From NCBI GenBank assembly GCA_023443765.1, contig JAEZTA010000100.1, positions 1-17,477 of the forward strand: a stretch of 17,477 nucleotides of DNA. The letters are read 5' to 3'. Under the pieces are notes generated by a model. The model was given only the letters and a program-made list of their open reading frames with translations. It searched no databases and was not told the origin of the DNA. Numbering within the stretch: position 1 is the stretch's first letter; every line of letters begins with the position of its first letter. A program made the translations under genes and the position numbers. This document shows positions 7,679-14,099 of this stretch, piece by piece. Source of the stretch: Bacteroidota bacterium. GTDB taxonomy: Bacteria; Bacteroidota; Bacteroidia; Bacteroidales; Rikenellaceae.

Positions 7679-8620
7679 CTATTTGGAGAAGATCGACGAG
7701 ATTTCCTTGTAGTTGTGCACGCGCTCGATGACGTCGGCGAAGAGGTCGGCGACCGACAGGACGGTGAATTTGTGCAGGTCCTTGTTGGGGTTGAGCGGAA
7801 TGGTGTCCGTCACGATCACCTCCTCCAGCGCGCTTTCGTTGATGCGCTCGTAGGCCGGGCCGGAGAGCACCGGGTGGGTGATGGCCGCGCGGACGCTCTT
7901 TGCGCCGCGCGACATGAGCATGTCGGCGGCCATGCAGATCGTACCGGCCGTGTCGATCATGTCGTCGACGATCAGCACGTTACGGCCTTCGACGTCGCCG
8001 ATGGCCGTCATCTTGCCCACGACGTTGGCCTTGGCGCGCTCCTTGTGCGAAATGATGATCGGCGTGCCGAGCAGTTTCGAATAGGTGTTTGCCCGCTTGG
8101 CGCCGCCCATGTCGGGCGCTGCGATCGAGAGGTCCTCGATGTTGAGGCTCTTGATGTAGGGCACGAAGATGCCGCTGGCGTAGAGGGCGTCGACCGGAAC
8201 GTCGAAAAATCCCTGGATCTGGTCGGCGTGCAGGTCCATCGTCATCACACGGTCGACACCTGCGGCCATCAGCATGTTGGCTACCAGCTTGGCGCCGATC
8301 GGCACGCGGGGACGGTCCTTGCGGTCCTGACGCGCCCAGCCGAAGTAGGGCATCACGGCCACGACCTGATGGGCCGAGGCGCGGCGCGCGGCGTCGATCA
8401 TCATCAGCAGTTCCATCAGGTTGTCCGAGGGCGGGAAGGTCGATTGGATGATAAAGACCGTACAGCCGCGGATCGACTCGTTGTAGCAGGGCTGGAATTC
8501 GCCGTCGCTGAAGCGCAGGACTTCCGACTGTCCGAGCGTCGTGCCGAAGCTCGCGGCGATCTTTTTGGCCAGATACTCCGAATCGCGACCGGTGAAAATT
8601 TTGATTTTGTGGATAGCCAT
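7679..8620 (-). CDS. prs: Ribose-phosphate pyrophosphokinase (PRPP synthetase)
   Basis: This cytosolic enzyme makes PRPP from ribose 5-phosphate and ATP, feeding purine, pyrimidine, histidine and NAD synthesis. It has 313 residues, within the usual 310-320 range. The N-terminus IKIFTGRDSEYLAKKIA and RFSDGEFQPCYNESIRG are class I hallmarks, as are the ATP-binding PYFGWARQDRKDRPR region and MDLHADQIQGFFDVPVD. The PRPP-binding loop VLIVDDMIDTAGTI has Asp219-Asp220 and Thr227. The catalytic flexible loop, with KERAKANVVGKM, carries the expected basic residues. It is transcribed away from engB; its -7 box lies next to the engB terminator, so it appears to be an independent unit. No truncation is seen. 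Confidence 0.97.
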   Translation of the reverse strand: MAIHKIKIFTGRDSEYLAKKIAASFGTTLGQSEVLRFSDGEFQPCYNESIRGCTVFIIQSTFPPSDNLMELLMMIDAARRASAHQVVAVMPYFGWARQDRKDRPRVPIGAKLVANMLMAAGVDRVMTMDLHADQIQGFFDVPVDALYASGIFVPYIKSLNIEDLSIAAPDMGGAKRANTYSKLLGTPIIISHKERAKANVVGKMTAIGDVEGRNVLIVDDMIDTAGTICMAADMLMSRGAKSVRAAITHPVLSGPAYERINESALEEVIVTDTIPLNPNKDLHKFTVLSVADLFADVIERVHNYKEISSIFSK

Positions 8621-8646
8621 AGATTTCGAGGATTTTTTTGACGTTG

Positions 8647-8654
8647 CAAATATA
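8647..8654 (-). promoter_or_regulatory. prs: Probable -7 box of the prs promoter
   Basis: On the minus strand TATATTTG (8654 down to 8647) matches TAnnTTTG and lies 26 nt before the prs ATG. The expected -33 position, 19-21 nt further upstream, falls inside the engB terminator arm, where only a T-run and no TTTG is present, so the promoter is incomplete by consensus. Confidence 0.5.
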
Positions 8655-8661
8655 GAACAAT

Positions 8662-8703
8662 ATGATGAAAAAACACGCCCGCCCGGGCGTGTTTTTTCAT
8701 CAT
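8662..8703 (-). terminator. engB: Terminator of engB (20-bp inverted repeat)
   Basis: Twenty-base arms (8662-8681 and 8684-8703) are perfectly complementary; the GC core ACGCCCG/CGGGCGT is flanked by six A on one side and six T on the other. This is a strong bidirectional-type intrinsic terminator. It lies about 80 nt past the engB stop and directly upstream of the prs promoter. Confidence 0.88.
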
Positions 8704-8782
8704 TCGGTTAAACTTTTCCGCTGCGGCCCGGTTTTCATTCCGTAGCCCCGGGACGTTTCTTCCCGTTGCGTGACGGCAGGGG

Positions 8783-9379
8783 TCAGTTCTGTCGCAGACA
8801 TTCGCCGATGAAGTCGAGGATCTCCTCGCGCCCCACGGCCTTTTCCGACGAGGAGACGAACATCGGCGGCAGTTCCTCCCACTGCTGGGCGAGTGCGGTC
8901 CGGAACCGTTCCACGCTCTTTTCGCGCTGGGTTTTCGAGAGCTTGTCTGCCTTGGTGAAGATGATGCCGAAGGGGATGCCGTTTTCGCCCAGCATCTCGA
9001 TGAACCGCAGGTCGATCTTCTGGGGTTCGAGGCGGATGTCCGCCAGCACGAACAGGAAGTGCATCTTTTCGCACTTGATGACGTAGTCGGTGATCAGTTT
9101 CGAAAACTCGCTGCGCTGTGTTTTCGACGTGCGGGCGTAGCCGTAGCCGGGCAGGTCGACCAGATACCAGGCGTCGTTGATGCGGAAGTGGTTGATGAGA
9201 CGTGTCTTTCCGGGCGTCCCCGACACCTTGGCCAGCCCTGTGCGGGCGGTGAGCATGTTGATGAGCGACGACTTTCCGACGTTGCTGCGCCCGATGAAGG
9301 CGATGTCTTTCAGGTCGTCCTTCGGGACCTGCGAAATGCGCTCGGACGAGCATTTGAATTCGGCTTTGGTGATCTGCAT
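8783..9379 (-). CDS. engB: Ribosome-biogenesis GTP-binding protein EngB/YsxC/YihA
   Basis: This essential-type small GTPase acts in large ribosomal subunit assembly. It has 198 residues, normal for the family. Motifs are complete: G1 GRSNVGKSS at residues 30-38, the TPGKTRLINHF switch I/G2 region at 55-65, G3 DLPGYG at 75-80 followed by the family-typical YARTSKTQR, G4 TKADKLSK, and G5-like SSSEK. The ATG at 9379 gives the canonical MQITKAEFKCSS start. Upstream lies a tandem duplication with two perfect promoter copies (9397-9427 and 9486-9516), an unusual arrangement for a housekeeping GTPase. A strong terminator follows. The gene is not closely coupled to the EEP gene 250 bp upstream. Confidence 0.97.
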   Translation of the reverse strand: MQITKAEFKCSSERISQVPKDDLKDIAFIGRSNVGKSSLINMLTARTGLAKVSGTPGKTRLINHFRINDAWYLVDLPGYGYARTSKTQRSEFSKLITDYVIKCEKMHFLFVLADIRLEPQKIDLRFIEMLGENGIPFGIIFTKADKLSKTQREKSVERFRTALAQQWEELPPMFVSSSEKAVGREEILDFIGECLRQN

Positions 9380-9396
9380 CGGTATCTGGTTTTATA

Positions 9397-9427
9397 CAAA
9401 GGTACGAAAAAGCCGGATGGCTGCAAA
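9397..9427 (-). promoter_or_regulatory. engB: engB proximal promoter
   Basis: On the minus strand TTTG (9427-9424), a 19-nt spacer and TACCTTTG (9404-9397) match the Bacteroidetes consensus exactly. The -7 box ends 17 nt before the engB ATG. The spacer includes CATCCGGCTTTTTCGTA (9419-9403), shared with the MBL-gene promoter. Confidence 0.75.
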
Positions 9428-9470
9428 CCTGGGTTGCGTGCGGGGCTGTGAAACCTTCCGGCTGCTAAAA

Positions 9471-9485
9471 GGGTCGTTACGACCC
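9471..9485. promoter_or_regulatory. 15-bp palindrome at the distal engB promoter start site
   Basis: GGGTCGTTACGACCC is a perfect seven-base inverted repeat around one central base. On the minus strand it begins immediately after the -7 box of the distal promoter, covering the expected transcription start. The same position in the neighbouring repeat copy is not palindromic. An operator is possible but unproven. Confidence 0.4.
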
Positions 9486-9516
9486 CAAAGGTACGAAAAA
9501 GCCGGATGGCTGCAAA
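9486..9516 (-). promoter_or_regulatory. engB: engB distal promoter (duplicate copy)
   Basis: On the minus strand TTTG (9516-9513), N19 and TACCTTTG (9493-9486) repeat the proximal promoter exactly, 89 bp upstream. RNA from here would run through the proximal copy's hairpin and T-run before reaching engB, so it may be attenuated. Confidence 0.65.
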
Positions 9517-9601
9517 CCTGGGTTGCGTGCGGCTCCGTAAAACCTTCCGGCTGATAAAAGGGGCGTTACCTCCTTAAGGCCGCGGAAAAGTCCGGATTGC
9601 G

Positions 9602-9623
9602 CCTGCGATTTGCGTAACGCAGG
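9602..9623 (-). other. Inverted repeat just after the EEP gene
   Basis: CCTGCG (9602-9607) pairs with CGCAGG (9618-9623) across a ten-base loop, seven bases beyond the stop of the minus-strand EEP gene. There is no T-run after it. It may be a weak terminator or mRNA 3' structure. Confidence 0.3.
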
Positions 9624-9629
9624 GGTCGG

Positions 9630-10388
9630 CTACTTTTTCCACGCGAGCGACACCCACAGCGGACAGTGGTCCGAGGCGACGGTCGAGGTGTCCACCTGCC
9701 GCTCGGTGACGACGGCCGATTCGGGCAGTCCGCGGCCGAGGATGTAGTCGATGCGGATGGAGGGCTTGCCGGACGGGAAGGTCATCTGCGTGGTGTCCGA
9801 AAGGGGCCGGAATGCGCCGCCCAGCCCGTCGAGGACGGTTTTGGCGACCTTCATGTTGAAGTCCCCGGCCAGCAGCACCGGTTTGCGGCAGGTGTCGGTG
9901 ACCGTGCGGATGATCGGCAGCGACGCGCGCTGGTCCTCGGGCGTAAGCGAGAGGTGGGTGACGCAGACCACGTAGTCGGGAAACTCGGCGACGAACAGTA
10001 CGCGGGACTCTTCGCGTCCCGGAAGCGGGATGCGGCGCACGGCGAGCGGTTCGTCGCGCGACAGCAGGCCGACGCCGTAGGCGCCGCCGTCGTAGTCGAT
10101 GGCGCGGCAGAAACGGGCGTGCATGCCCGTCATTTCACCCAGCTCCCCGGGGATGAAGCGTCCGGCCATGCGTCCGGTCACGCTGTCCAGTTCCTGAAGG
10201 GCCACGATGTCGGGGGCCGTGCGGTTGATGATCTCCGCCACGCGGCCGAGATCCTGAACATTGTCGATGCCGCGGCCGTTGCGGATGTTGTAACTCATAA
10301 ATTTCAGGGTCGTCTGCCGCTGCGTGCAGGCGCCCAGCAGCAGGCCGCACACGGCGGCCGGCAGGAGAATGCGCAGAAAGGGTTTCAT
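9630..10388 (-). CDS. Endonuclease/exonuclease/phosphatase-family lipoprotein
   Basis: This 252-residue protein has the DNase I/sphingomyelinase-like EEP fold. Catalytic landmarks are present: Asn34 in FMSYNIRNGRG, Glu66 in IVALQELDS, the histidine in VCVTHLSLTPEDQRAS, Asp176 and Asn178 in LLAGDFNMK, RIDYILGR, and Asp240-His241 in ASDHCPLW. The N-terminus MKPFLRILLPAAVCGLLLGAC ends in a lipobox-like LGAC with Cys21, so the enzyme should sit in the envelope and is more likely a phosphodiesterase or phosphatase than an intracellular nuclease. An ATG eight codons further upstream (10412) lies directly at the -7 box of the promoter and is rejected. It is divergent from the choloylglycine-hydrolase-family gene. 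The substrate is unknown. Confidence 0.88.
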   Translation of the reverse strand: MKPFLRILLPAAVCGLLLGACTQRQTTLKFMSYNIRNGRGIDNVQDLGRVAEIINRTAPDIVALQELDSVTGRMAGRFIPGELGEMTGMHARFCRAIDYDGGAYGVGLLSRDEPLAVRRIPLPGREESRVLFVAEFPDYVVCVTHLSLTPEDQRASLPIIRTVTDTCRKPVLLAGDFNMKVAKTVLDGLGGAFRPLSDTTQMTFPSGKPSIRIDYILGRGLPESAVVTERQVDTSTVASDHCPLWVSLAWKK

Positions 10389-10409
10389 GTCGGGAAAGTC
10401 AATTTTCCA

Positions 10410-10441
10410 CAAAGATAAGACAACCTGCGCGAAAGATCAAA
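10410..10441 (-). promoter_or_regulatory. Promoter of the EEP lipoprotein gene
   Basis: On the minus strand TTTG (10441-10438), a 20-nt spacer and TATCTTTG (10417-10410) match the Bacteroidetes consensus. The box ends 21 nt before the ATG at 10388, which also supports that start over the one at 10412. Confidence 0.75.
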
Positions 10442-10517
10442 TTTATTTCCTCCGGAAATGCGGGTTTAGCATCCGATTTGAAGCGGACGACGTGTGATTC
10501 CAAAATTTTCGCAGTCT

Positions 10518-11561
10518 ATGAAAACACCTTTCCTGACGATGCTGTGCGCCGCTGCGCTGGCCGTCTTCCCTCCGCAGGCCGAAGCCTGCACCCGCGCCGT
10601 TTACCTCGGACCCGACGGCATGACCGTCACGGGCCGGACGATGGACTGGCGCGAAGATCCGCTCACCAACCTCTACATCTTCCCGCGGGGCGTCGTGCGT
10701 CGCGGTGCGAACACGGACAAGACCGTCTTCTGGACCTCGAAATACGGGTCGCTCTTGGCCGCCGGTTACGACATCGGCATCACCGACGGCATGAACGAAG
10801 CCGGGCTGGTCGCCAACCTGCTGTTCCTGCCCGAGTCGGTCTACGAACGTCCCGGCGACACGCGCCCCGTCATGGGGTTGAGCGTCTGGACGCAGTATGT
10901 GCTCGACAATTTCGCCACCGTGGACGAGGCCGTGGCCGAACTTTCGAAGGAGAAGTTCCGCATCGACGCTCCCGACCTGCCCAACGGCGTGCAGTCGCGG
11001 CTCCACCTGGCGATTTCCGATCCTTCGGGCGACAGCGCGATCTTCGAGTATCGCGACGGCAAACTGGAAATCCACCACGGACGGCAGTGTCAGGTGATGA
11101 CCAATTCGCCCTTTTACGACGACCAGCTGGCGATTCTCGGCTACTGGCGGCAGATCGGCGGCCTGACGATGCTGCCGGGGACCAACCGCGCTTCGGACCG
11201 CTTCGTGCGCGCGTCGTTCTACATCGACGCCGTCGTGCAGACCTCTGACCCGAAGATCGCCGTGCCGGCCGTGATGTCGGTCATGCGCAACGTCTCGGTT
11301 CCCTACGGCATCTCCACGCCCGATAAGCCGCACATCGCCTCGACGCGCTGGCGCACGGTCTGCGACCAGAAGAACCGGGTCTACTATTTCGAACCGACGC
11401 TGGCCATGGAGACCTTTTGGGTCGACCTGGCGGCGATCGACTTTTCGGAGGGCAGCGGCGAGCGCACCCTCACGCTTGCCGGCGGGCAGACCTATGCGGG
11501 CGACGCCACGGCGAAATTCCGGAAATCGGCCAAGCCCTTCGTCTTTCTTTTCGGAGTTTAG
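10518..11561 (+). CDS. Exported linear-amide C-N hydrolase (choloylglycine hydrolase / penicillin V acylase family)
   Basis: This 347-residue Ntn-hydrolase is of the family that cleaves conjugated bile salts or penicillin V-like amides. A signal peptide (MKTPFLTMLCAAALAVFPPQAEA) precedes Cys24, which becomes the N-terminal catalytic nucleophile after cleavage; the site is not a lipobox. In mature numbering Arg17 and Asp20 lie in GRTMDWRED, the equivalent of Asn175 in QVMTNSPFYDDQ, and Arg228 in NRASDRFVRASF, so the known catalytic set looks complete. NEAGLVANLLFL fits the Asn82 region. It should act in the periplasm. An upstream GTG at 10494 is in frame, but the ATG at 10518 gives the proper signal peptide. 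Bile-salt versus acyl-homoserine-lactone or penicillin-V preference cannot be decided from sequence. It converges on the PagL-like gene. Confidence 0.93.
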   Translation: MKTPFLTMLCAAALAVFPPQAEACTRAVYLGPDGMTVTGRTMDWREDPLTNLYIFPRGVVRRGANTDKTVFWTSKYGSLLAAGYDIGITDGMNEAGLVANLLFLPESVYERPGDTRPVMGLSVWTQYVLDNFATVDEAVAELSKEKFRIDAPDLPNGVQSRLHLAISDPSGDSAIFEYRDGKLEIHHGRQCQVMTNSPFYDDQLAILGYWRQIGGLTMLPGTNRASDRFVRASFYIDAVVQTSDPKIAVPAVMSVMRNVSVPYGISTPDKPHIASTRWRTVCDQKNRVYYFEPTLAMETFWVDLAAIDFSEGSGERTLTLAGGQTYAGDATAKFRKSAKPFVFLFGV

Positions 11562-11644
11562 GGGGAACGTAAAATGCGCAATTTCGGCTTCGCTGAAACA
11601 ATTGCACGATATTTACGTCAGCAAACTAAATAATTGTGAATTGT

Positions 11645-13093
11645 TCAGCGGTGCCGCGGGTATTTGTTGTTGAACCGGTATCCGACGCCCAGCATCAGGA
11701 AGTTGGGCATGTGGAAATCGCGGAGACTGTAACCGATGTGGACGTAGGAACTGCGCGTCACGGCCACCTTCAGGGTGAGCATCTGGTAGAAGGCCTTCAG
11801 GTCGCCGCCCTTGTGCAGGAAGTTGGTTCCCAGACCGACCCCGATGTTGAAATAGGGCATCACGAACTCGGCACGGGCCGAGACGCCGAGCGCCAGCTGC
11901 CTGTCGACGCCGGGTTTCTCCACCGTCAGGTCGGCGCTGCTGCCCATCTCCACGATCTGGTCGGCGATGGCTACGTTGGCGCTGCCGTCGTACACGCCGT
12001 CGAGCGACACGCCTGCACGGAACTTGTAGCCGAAGTTATACATCGAGGCGAAGTTGAATCCCAGAACCGTGTAGGCATCCGGCGCGGCATACTGCTTGTC
12101 GCCCACTTCGATGCCTTTGCGCCGCCACGAGCCGAAGAGCGTGAGATCGTAGCTGAAATGGCGCGGGAATGCGGGGCAGACCGTCCGCGGGGCCATTTCG
12201 GCCGATTTCCGTCCGAAATTGTAGGTCAGGCCCGCGCGCAGTCCCACGGCGTTGAGTCCCGCGTTGGGGAATTTGGTGTTGCCGTTGGAGAAGTGCGTGA
12301 GGCTCAAGCCCGCCGTGAAGTCCACCTCGCGCGTGACGCGCCAGTCGAGGAAGAAATCGGCGTTGAGATAGGCGTTCATCTTCGAACCCATCATCTTGTT
12401 GAGGGGGTTCACGGCGTCGTCGTAGGGTTTCCAGCCGAACGAGAGGCCGAAATTCCATTCGTAGTTGAACGACAGCCGCGGGCTGATCCGTGCGATGCGC
12501 GCGCCCTGGAACAGGTAGACGGCGATCGGGTTTCCGAGTTCGTCGGGGTTTCCGAAGTCGTAGTAAGCGGCCCCGATGCCCTGATAGGCGCCGCCGTAAA
12601 TTTGGTCGGGGATTGATCCGGGACGGAACTGGAACGAGTAGCGGAGGTGTCCCGAGAGGGAGAGGTCGATGGGCTGTCCGGCGCGGTTCTCGCCTTCGAC
12701 GAAGGGGTTGGTCGGGAAGATGTATTCGGGGCGGAACTCCGCGCCGATGCGGTGCATGAAACGACGCCTGGAAGCGGTCGTATCGCGGGTCTGGACGATT
12801 GATCCGTCGGCGTAGCGGGTGGCTGACATCCGCCCGGAACTGTGGGGTTGCGTCGCCGTCCGCCGCCCATGGAGGTATCCGGCTCGGTATCCCGCCTCGT
12901 ATCCGGCTTTGTAGCTTGCGCGGCAGTCGTTGTCCCAGCTTTTGGGGATCGCTGCGCTGTCCGCCGCAATCACTTCGGCCGCCGTTTTTTCCATTCGCTC
13001 CGAACACGGTTCCGAAGCCTGTGCCGGGCTGTTCAGAAACAACATGCCGAAGAGCGTATATTTCAGAATCGGGGCCCGCAAGGCAAATTTCAT
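11645..13093 (-). CDS. PagL-like acyloxyacyl hydrolase / outer-membrane beta-barrel protein
   Basis: This 482-residue protein has a signal peptide (cleavage probably after AQA, residue 26). Residues 61-76 hold four YxAG-type repeats (YKAGYEAGYRAGYLHG). A beta-barrel region from about 110 to the end alternates aromatic and small residues and closes with MLGVGYRFN. The lipid A 3-O-deacylase signature is in LTHFSNGNTKFPNAGLN: His267 and Ser269 match the PagL His/Ser pair. The position of the PagL catalytic Glu (Ser+12) appears to be Asn281, so the acid is replaced or supplied elsewhere. Classical PagL is about 150-170 residues; a second barrel-like half after 290 is normal for Bacteroidetes relatives. 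It would act on lipid A or other outer-membrane lipids, but activity is unproven. Confidence 0.82.
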   Translation of the reverse strand: MKFALRAPILKYTLFGMLFLNSPAQASEPCSERMEKTAAEVIAADSAAIPKSWDNDCRASYKAGYEAGYRAGYLHGRRTATQPHSSGRMSATRYADGSIVQTRDTTASRRRFMHRIGAEFRPEYIFPTNPFVEGENRAGQPIDLSLSGHLRYSFQFRPGSIPDQIYGGAYQGIGAAYYDFGNPDELGNPIAVYLFQGARIARISPRLSFNYEWNFGLSFGWKPYDDAVNPLNKMMGSKMNAYLNADFFLDWRVTREVDFTAGLSLTHFSNGNTKFPNAGLNAVGLRAGLTYNFGRKSAEMAPRTVCPAFPRHFSYDLTLFGSWRRKGIEVGDKQYAAPDAYTVLGFNFASMYNFGYKFRAGVSLDGVYDGSANVAIADQIVEMGSSADLTVEKPGVDRQLALGVSARAEFVMPYFNIGVGLGTNFLHKGGDLKAFYQMLTLKVAVTRSSYVHIGYSLRDFHMPNFLMLGVGYRFNNKYPRHR

Positions 13094-13213
13094 AGCAGGG
13101 TAGAAGTTCGAAAGTTTCGGCGAATATACAAATTTTCCCCGGAATCGAGACCGTTTCGGCCGGAATTGTCGCGAAGTTTTTTATCTATTATGTGAAATAA
13201 CGGATTATTTTTA

Positions 13214-13244
13214 GTTGAAATGTGTAATTGAATATTTATATTTG
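13214..13244 (+). promoter_or_regulatory. Promoter of the small membrane protein gene
   Basis: GTTG (13214-13217; one mismatch to TTTG), a 19-nt spacer and TATATTTG (13237-13244) fit the Bacteroidetes consensus within an AT-rich stretch. The likely start near 13250 gives a leader of about 150 nt. The rest of the 13094-13400 gap holds only an inverted repeat CTGTATG / CATACAG (13346-13352 and 13373-13379). Confidence 0.6.
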
Positions 13245-13400
13245 TATAAGCGCCTGTACGGGTTTTGATGATCCAACTGGAGACCGGGAGGGAGACGGCG
13301 AGCCTGACATTCCGCTAACAGTTATTCTTACAGAAGATAAATATGCTGTATGTATCGGCGTGGGTGTCGCTTCATACAGTGCAAAATATCGGGAAGCAAG

Positions 13401-13739
13401 ATGAAAGAGACGGATACTATGCAGTCGTATAAATACCTGCAAGCCATTTTTGGGGACAAGTGGGGCGATTGGGGCGTGAGCGTCGGGTTTCTCCTGCTCA
13501 TCGCGAGTTGGTTCGTTCCGCGGAATACGGCGGATTTCTTGGTTGATTTCATCGTTACGGGACTTATGCTGGTTGTGGCGATCCGGATCGGCTGTATGAT
13601 CGTCCGTGTCCGCCGGGGTGATGAATTGTCTCGGGAGTCCGCCCGGTCGGTTCGTTTCCGGGAGGTGATAGGCAATATCGTCTTTCTCTCGTTTTTCGTC
13701 ATTGCATTACTGCTGATTGCCTGGCGTTATTTGCGGTAG
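13401..13739 (+). CDS. Small membrane protein of unknown function
   Basis: This 112-residue protein was not recognised. It begins MKETDTMQSYKYLQAIFGD and has three hydrophobic stretches: WGVSVGFLLLIASWFV (about 30-45), FLVDFIVTGLMLVVAIRIG (about 53-72) and IVFLSFFVIALLLIAW (about 93-108). A basic/acidic loop (VRVRRGDELSRESARSVRFRE) separates the last two. The middle segment contains a charged Arg near its end. The first ATG of the open frame is at 13350, but its extension (RRGCRFIQCKISGSK) lacks membrane character, so 13401 is preferred; 13419 is also possible. A consensus promoter lies upstream and a strong terminator follows 14 nt after the stop, so it is a single-gene unit. Codon use looks more AT-rich and uneven than its neighbours. 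Confidence 0.6.
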   Translation: MKETDTMQSYKYLQAIFGDKWGDWGVSVGFLLLIASWFVPRNTADFLVDFIVTGLMLVVAIRIGCMIVRVRRGDELSRESARSVRFREVIGNIVFLSFFVIALLLIAWRYLR

Positions 13740-13753
13740 TGATCCGGCCGAAT

Positions 13754-13798
13754 GCCACTAAAAAATCCACCTTGGGAGAGGTGGATTTTTTAGGTGGC
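13754..13798. terminator. Strong bidirectional terminator between the membrane protein gene and the speA repeat array
   Basis: GCCACTAAAAAATCCACCT (13754-13772) pairs with 13779-13798 around a TGGGAG loop, with one bulged G in the right arm. A6 and T6 tracts inside the arms make it effective both ways. It ends 12 bp before the outermost speA 3'-end copy and was probably the original speA terminator before the array was inserted. Confidence 0.85.
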
Positions 13799-13810
13799 GG
13801 AATATGCGGC

Positions 13811-13956
13811 TTAATACCCGAGTATGCGCAGCATTGAGCGGTAGGACTGCTCCCTGGCGCACAGGTCGCCCGGAACAAGCCCCCCCCCTTCTCAAAGGGG
13901 GATTTGGGGGGATTGTCTGTGCGGTGTATTGTACGCGCCCCGGCTGGCGTTCGGAT
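13811..13956 (-). repeat. speA 3'-end repeat unit A
   Basis: The unit starts with a 55-bp copy of the speA 3' end (13811-13865) that encodes LCAREQSYRSMLRILGY and a stop on the minus strand. Against the gene it has five changes, three of them synonymous. A spacer of about 91 bp follows, with a C9 run in place of C5, so the unit is 146 bp long. Its outer side abuts the terminator region and not another spacer. Confidence 0.85.
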
Positions 13957-14099
13957 TTAGTACCCGAGTATCCGGAGCATCGAGCGGCAGGACTGCTCCT
14001 TGGCGAACAGGTCGCCCGGAATAAGTCCCCCTTCTCAAAGGGGGATTTAGGGGGATTGTCTGTGCGGTGTATTGCACGCGCCCGTCGGGGCGTTCGGAT
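13957..14099 (-). repeat. speA 3'-end repeat unit B
   Basis: This 143-bp unit has a 55-bp speA-end copy encoding LFAKEQSCRSMLRILGY and stop, with four changes from the gene, three of them synonymous. The 88-bp spacer differs from that of unit C at only a few positions next to the copy. Confidence 0.88.

Larger units (their letters stand above)
9397..9569. repeat. Tandem duplication (period 89 bp) carrying the engB promoter
   Basis: Copy 1 (9397-9480) and copy 2 (9486-9569) differ at 6 of 84 positions by my alignment; the first 47 bases are identical. Each copy holds a full promoter and an inverted repeat AGCCGGATGG / CCTTCCGGCT (9411-9420 with 9454-9463; 9500-9509 with 9543-9552). On the minus strand the hairpin is followed by a T-run, so each unit also looks like a terminator. 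The 9570-9629 stretch may hold a degraded third copy (AAAAGTCCGGATTGCG near 9586), which is uncertain. It fills most of the 250-bp gap between engB and the EEP gene. Confidence 0.85.

Noticed and set aside
7634..8641. Open frame of 335 codons opposite prs
   Set aside because: It overlaps the whole of prs in antisense, and its beginning lies within a terminator hairpin.
11636..12616. Open frame of 326 codons opposite the PagL-like gene
   Set aside because: It is antisense to a gene with signal peptide, barrel pattern and catalytic motif; no signal of its own.
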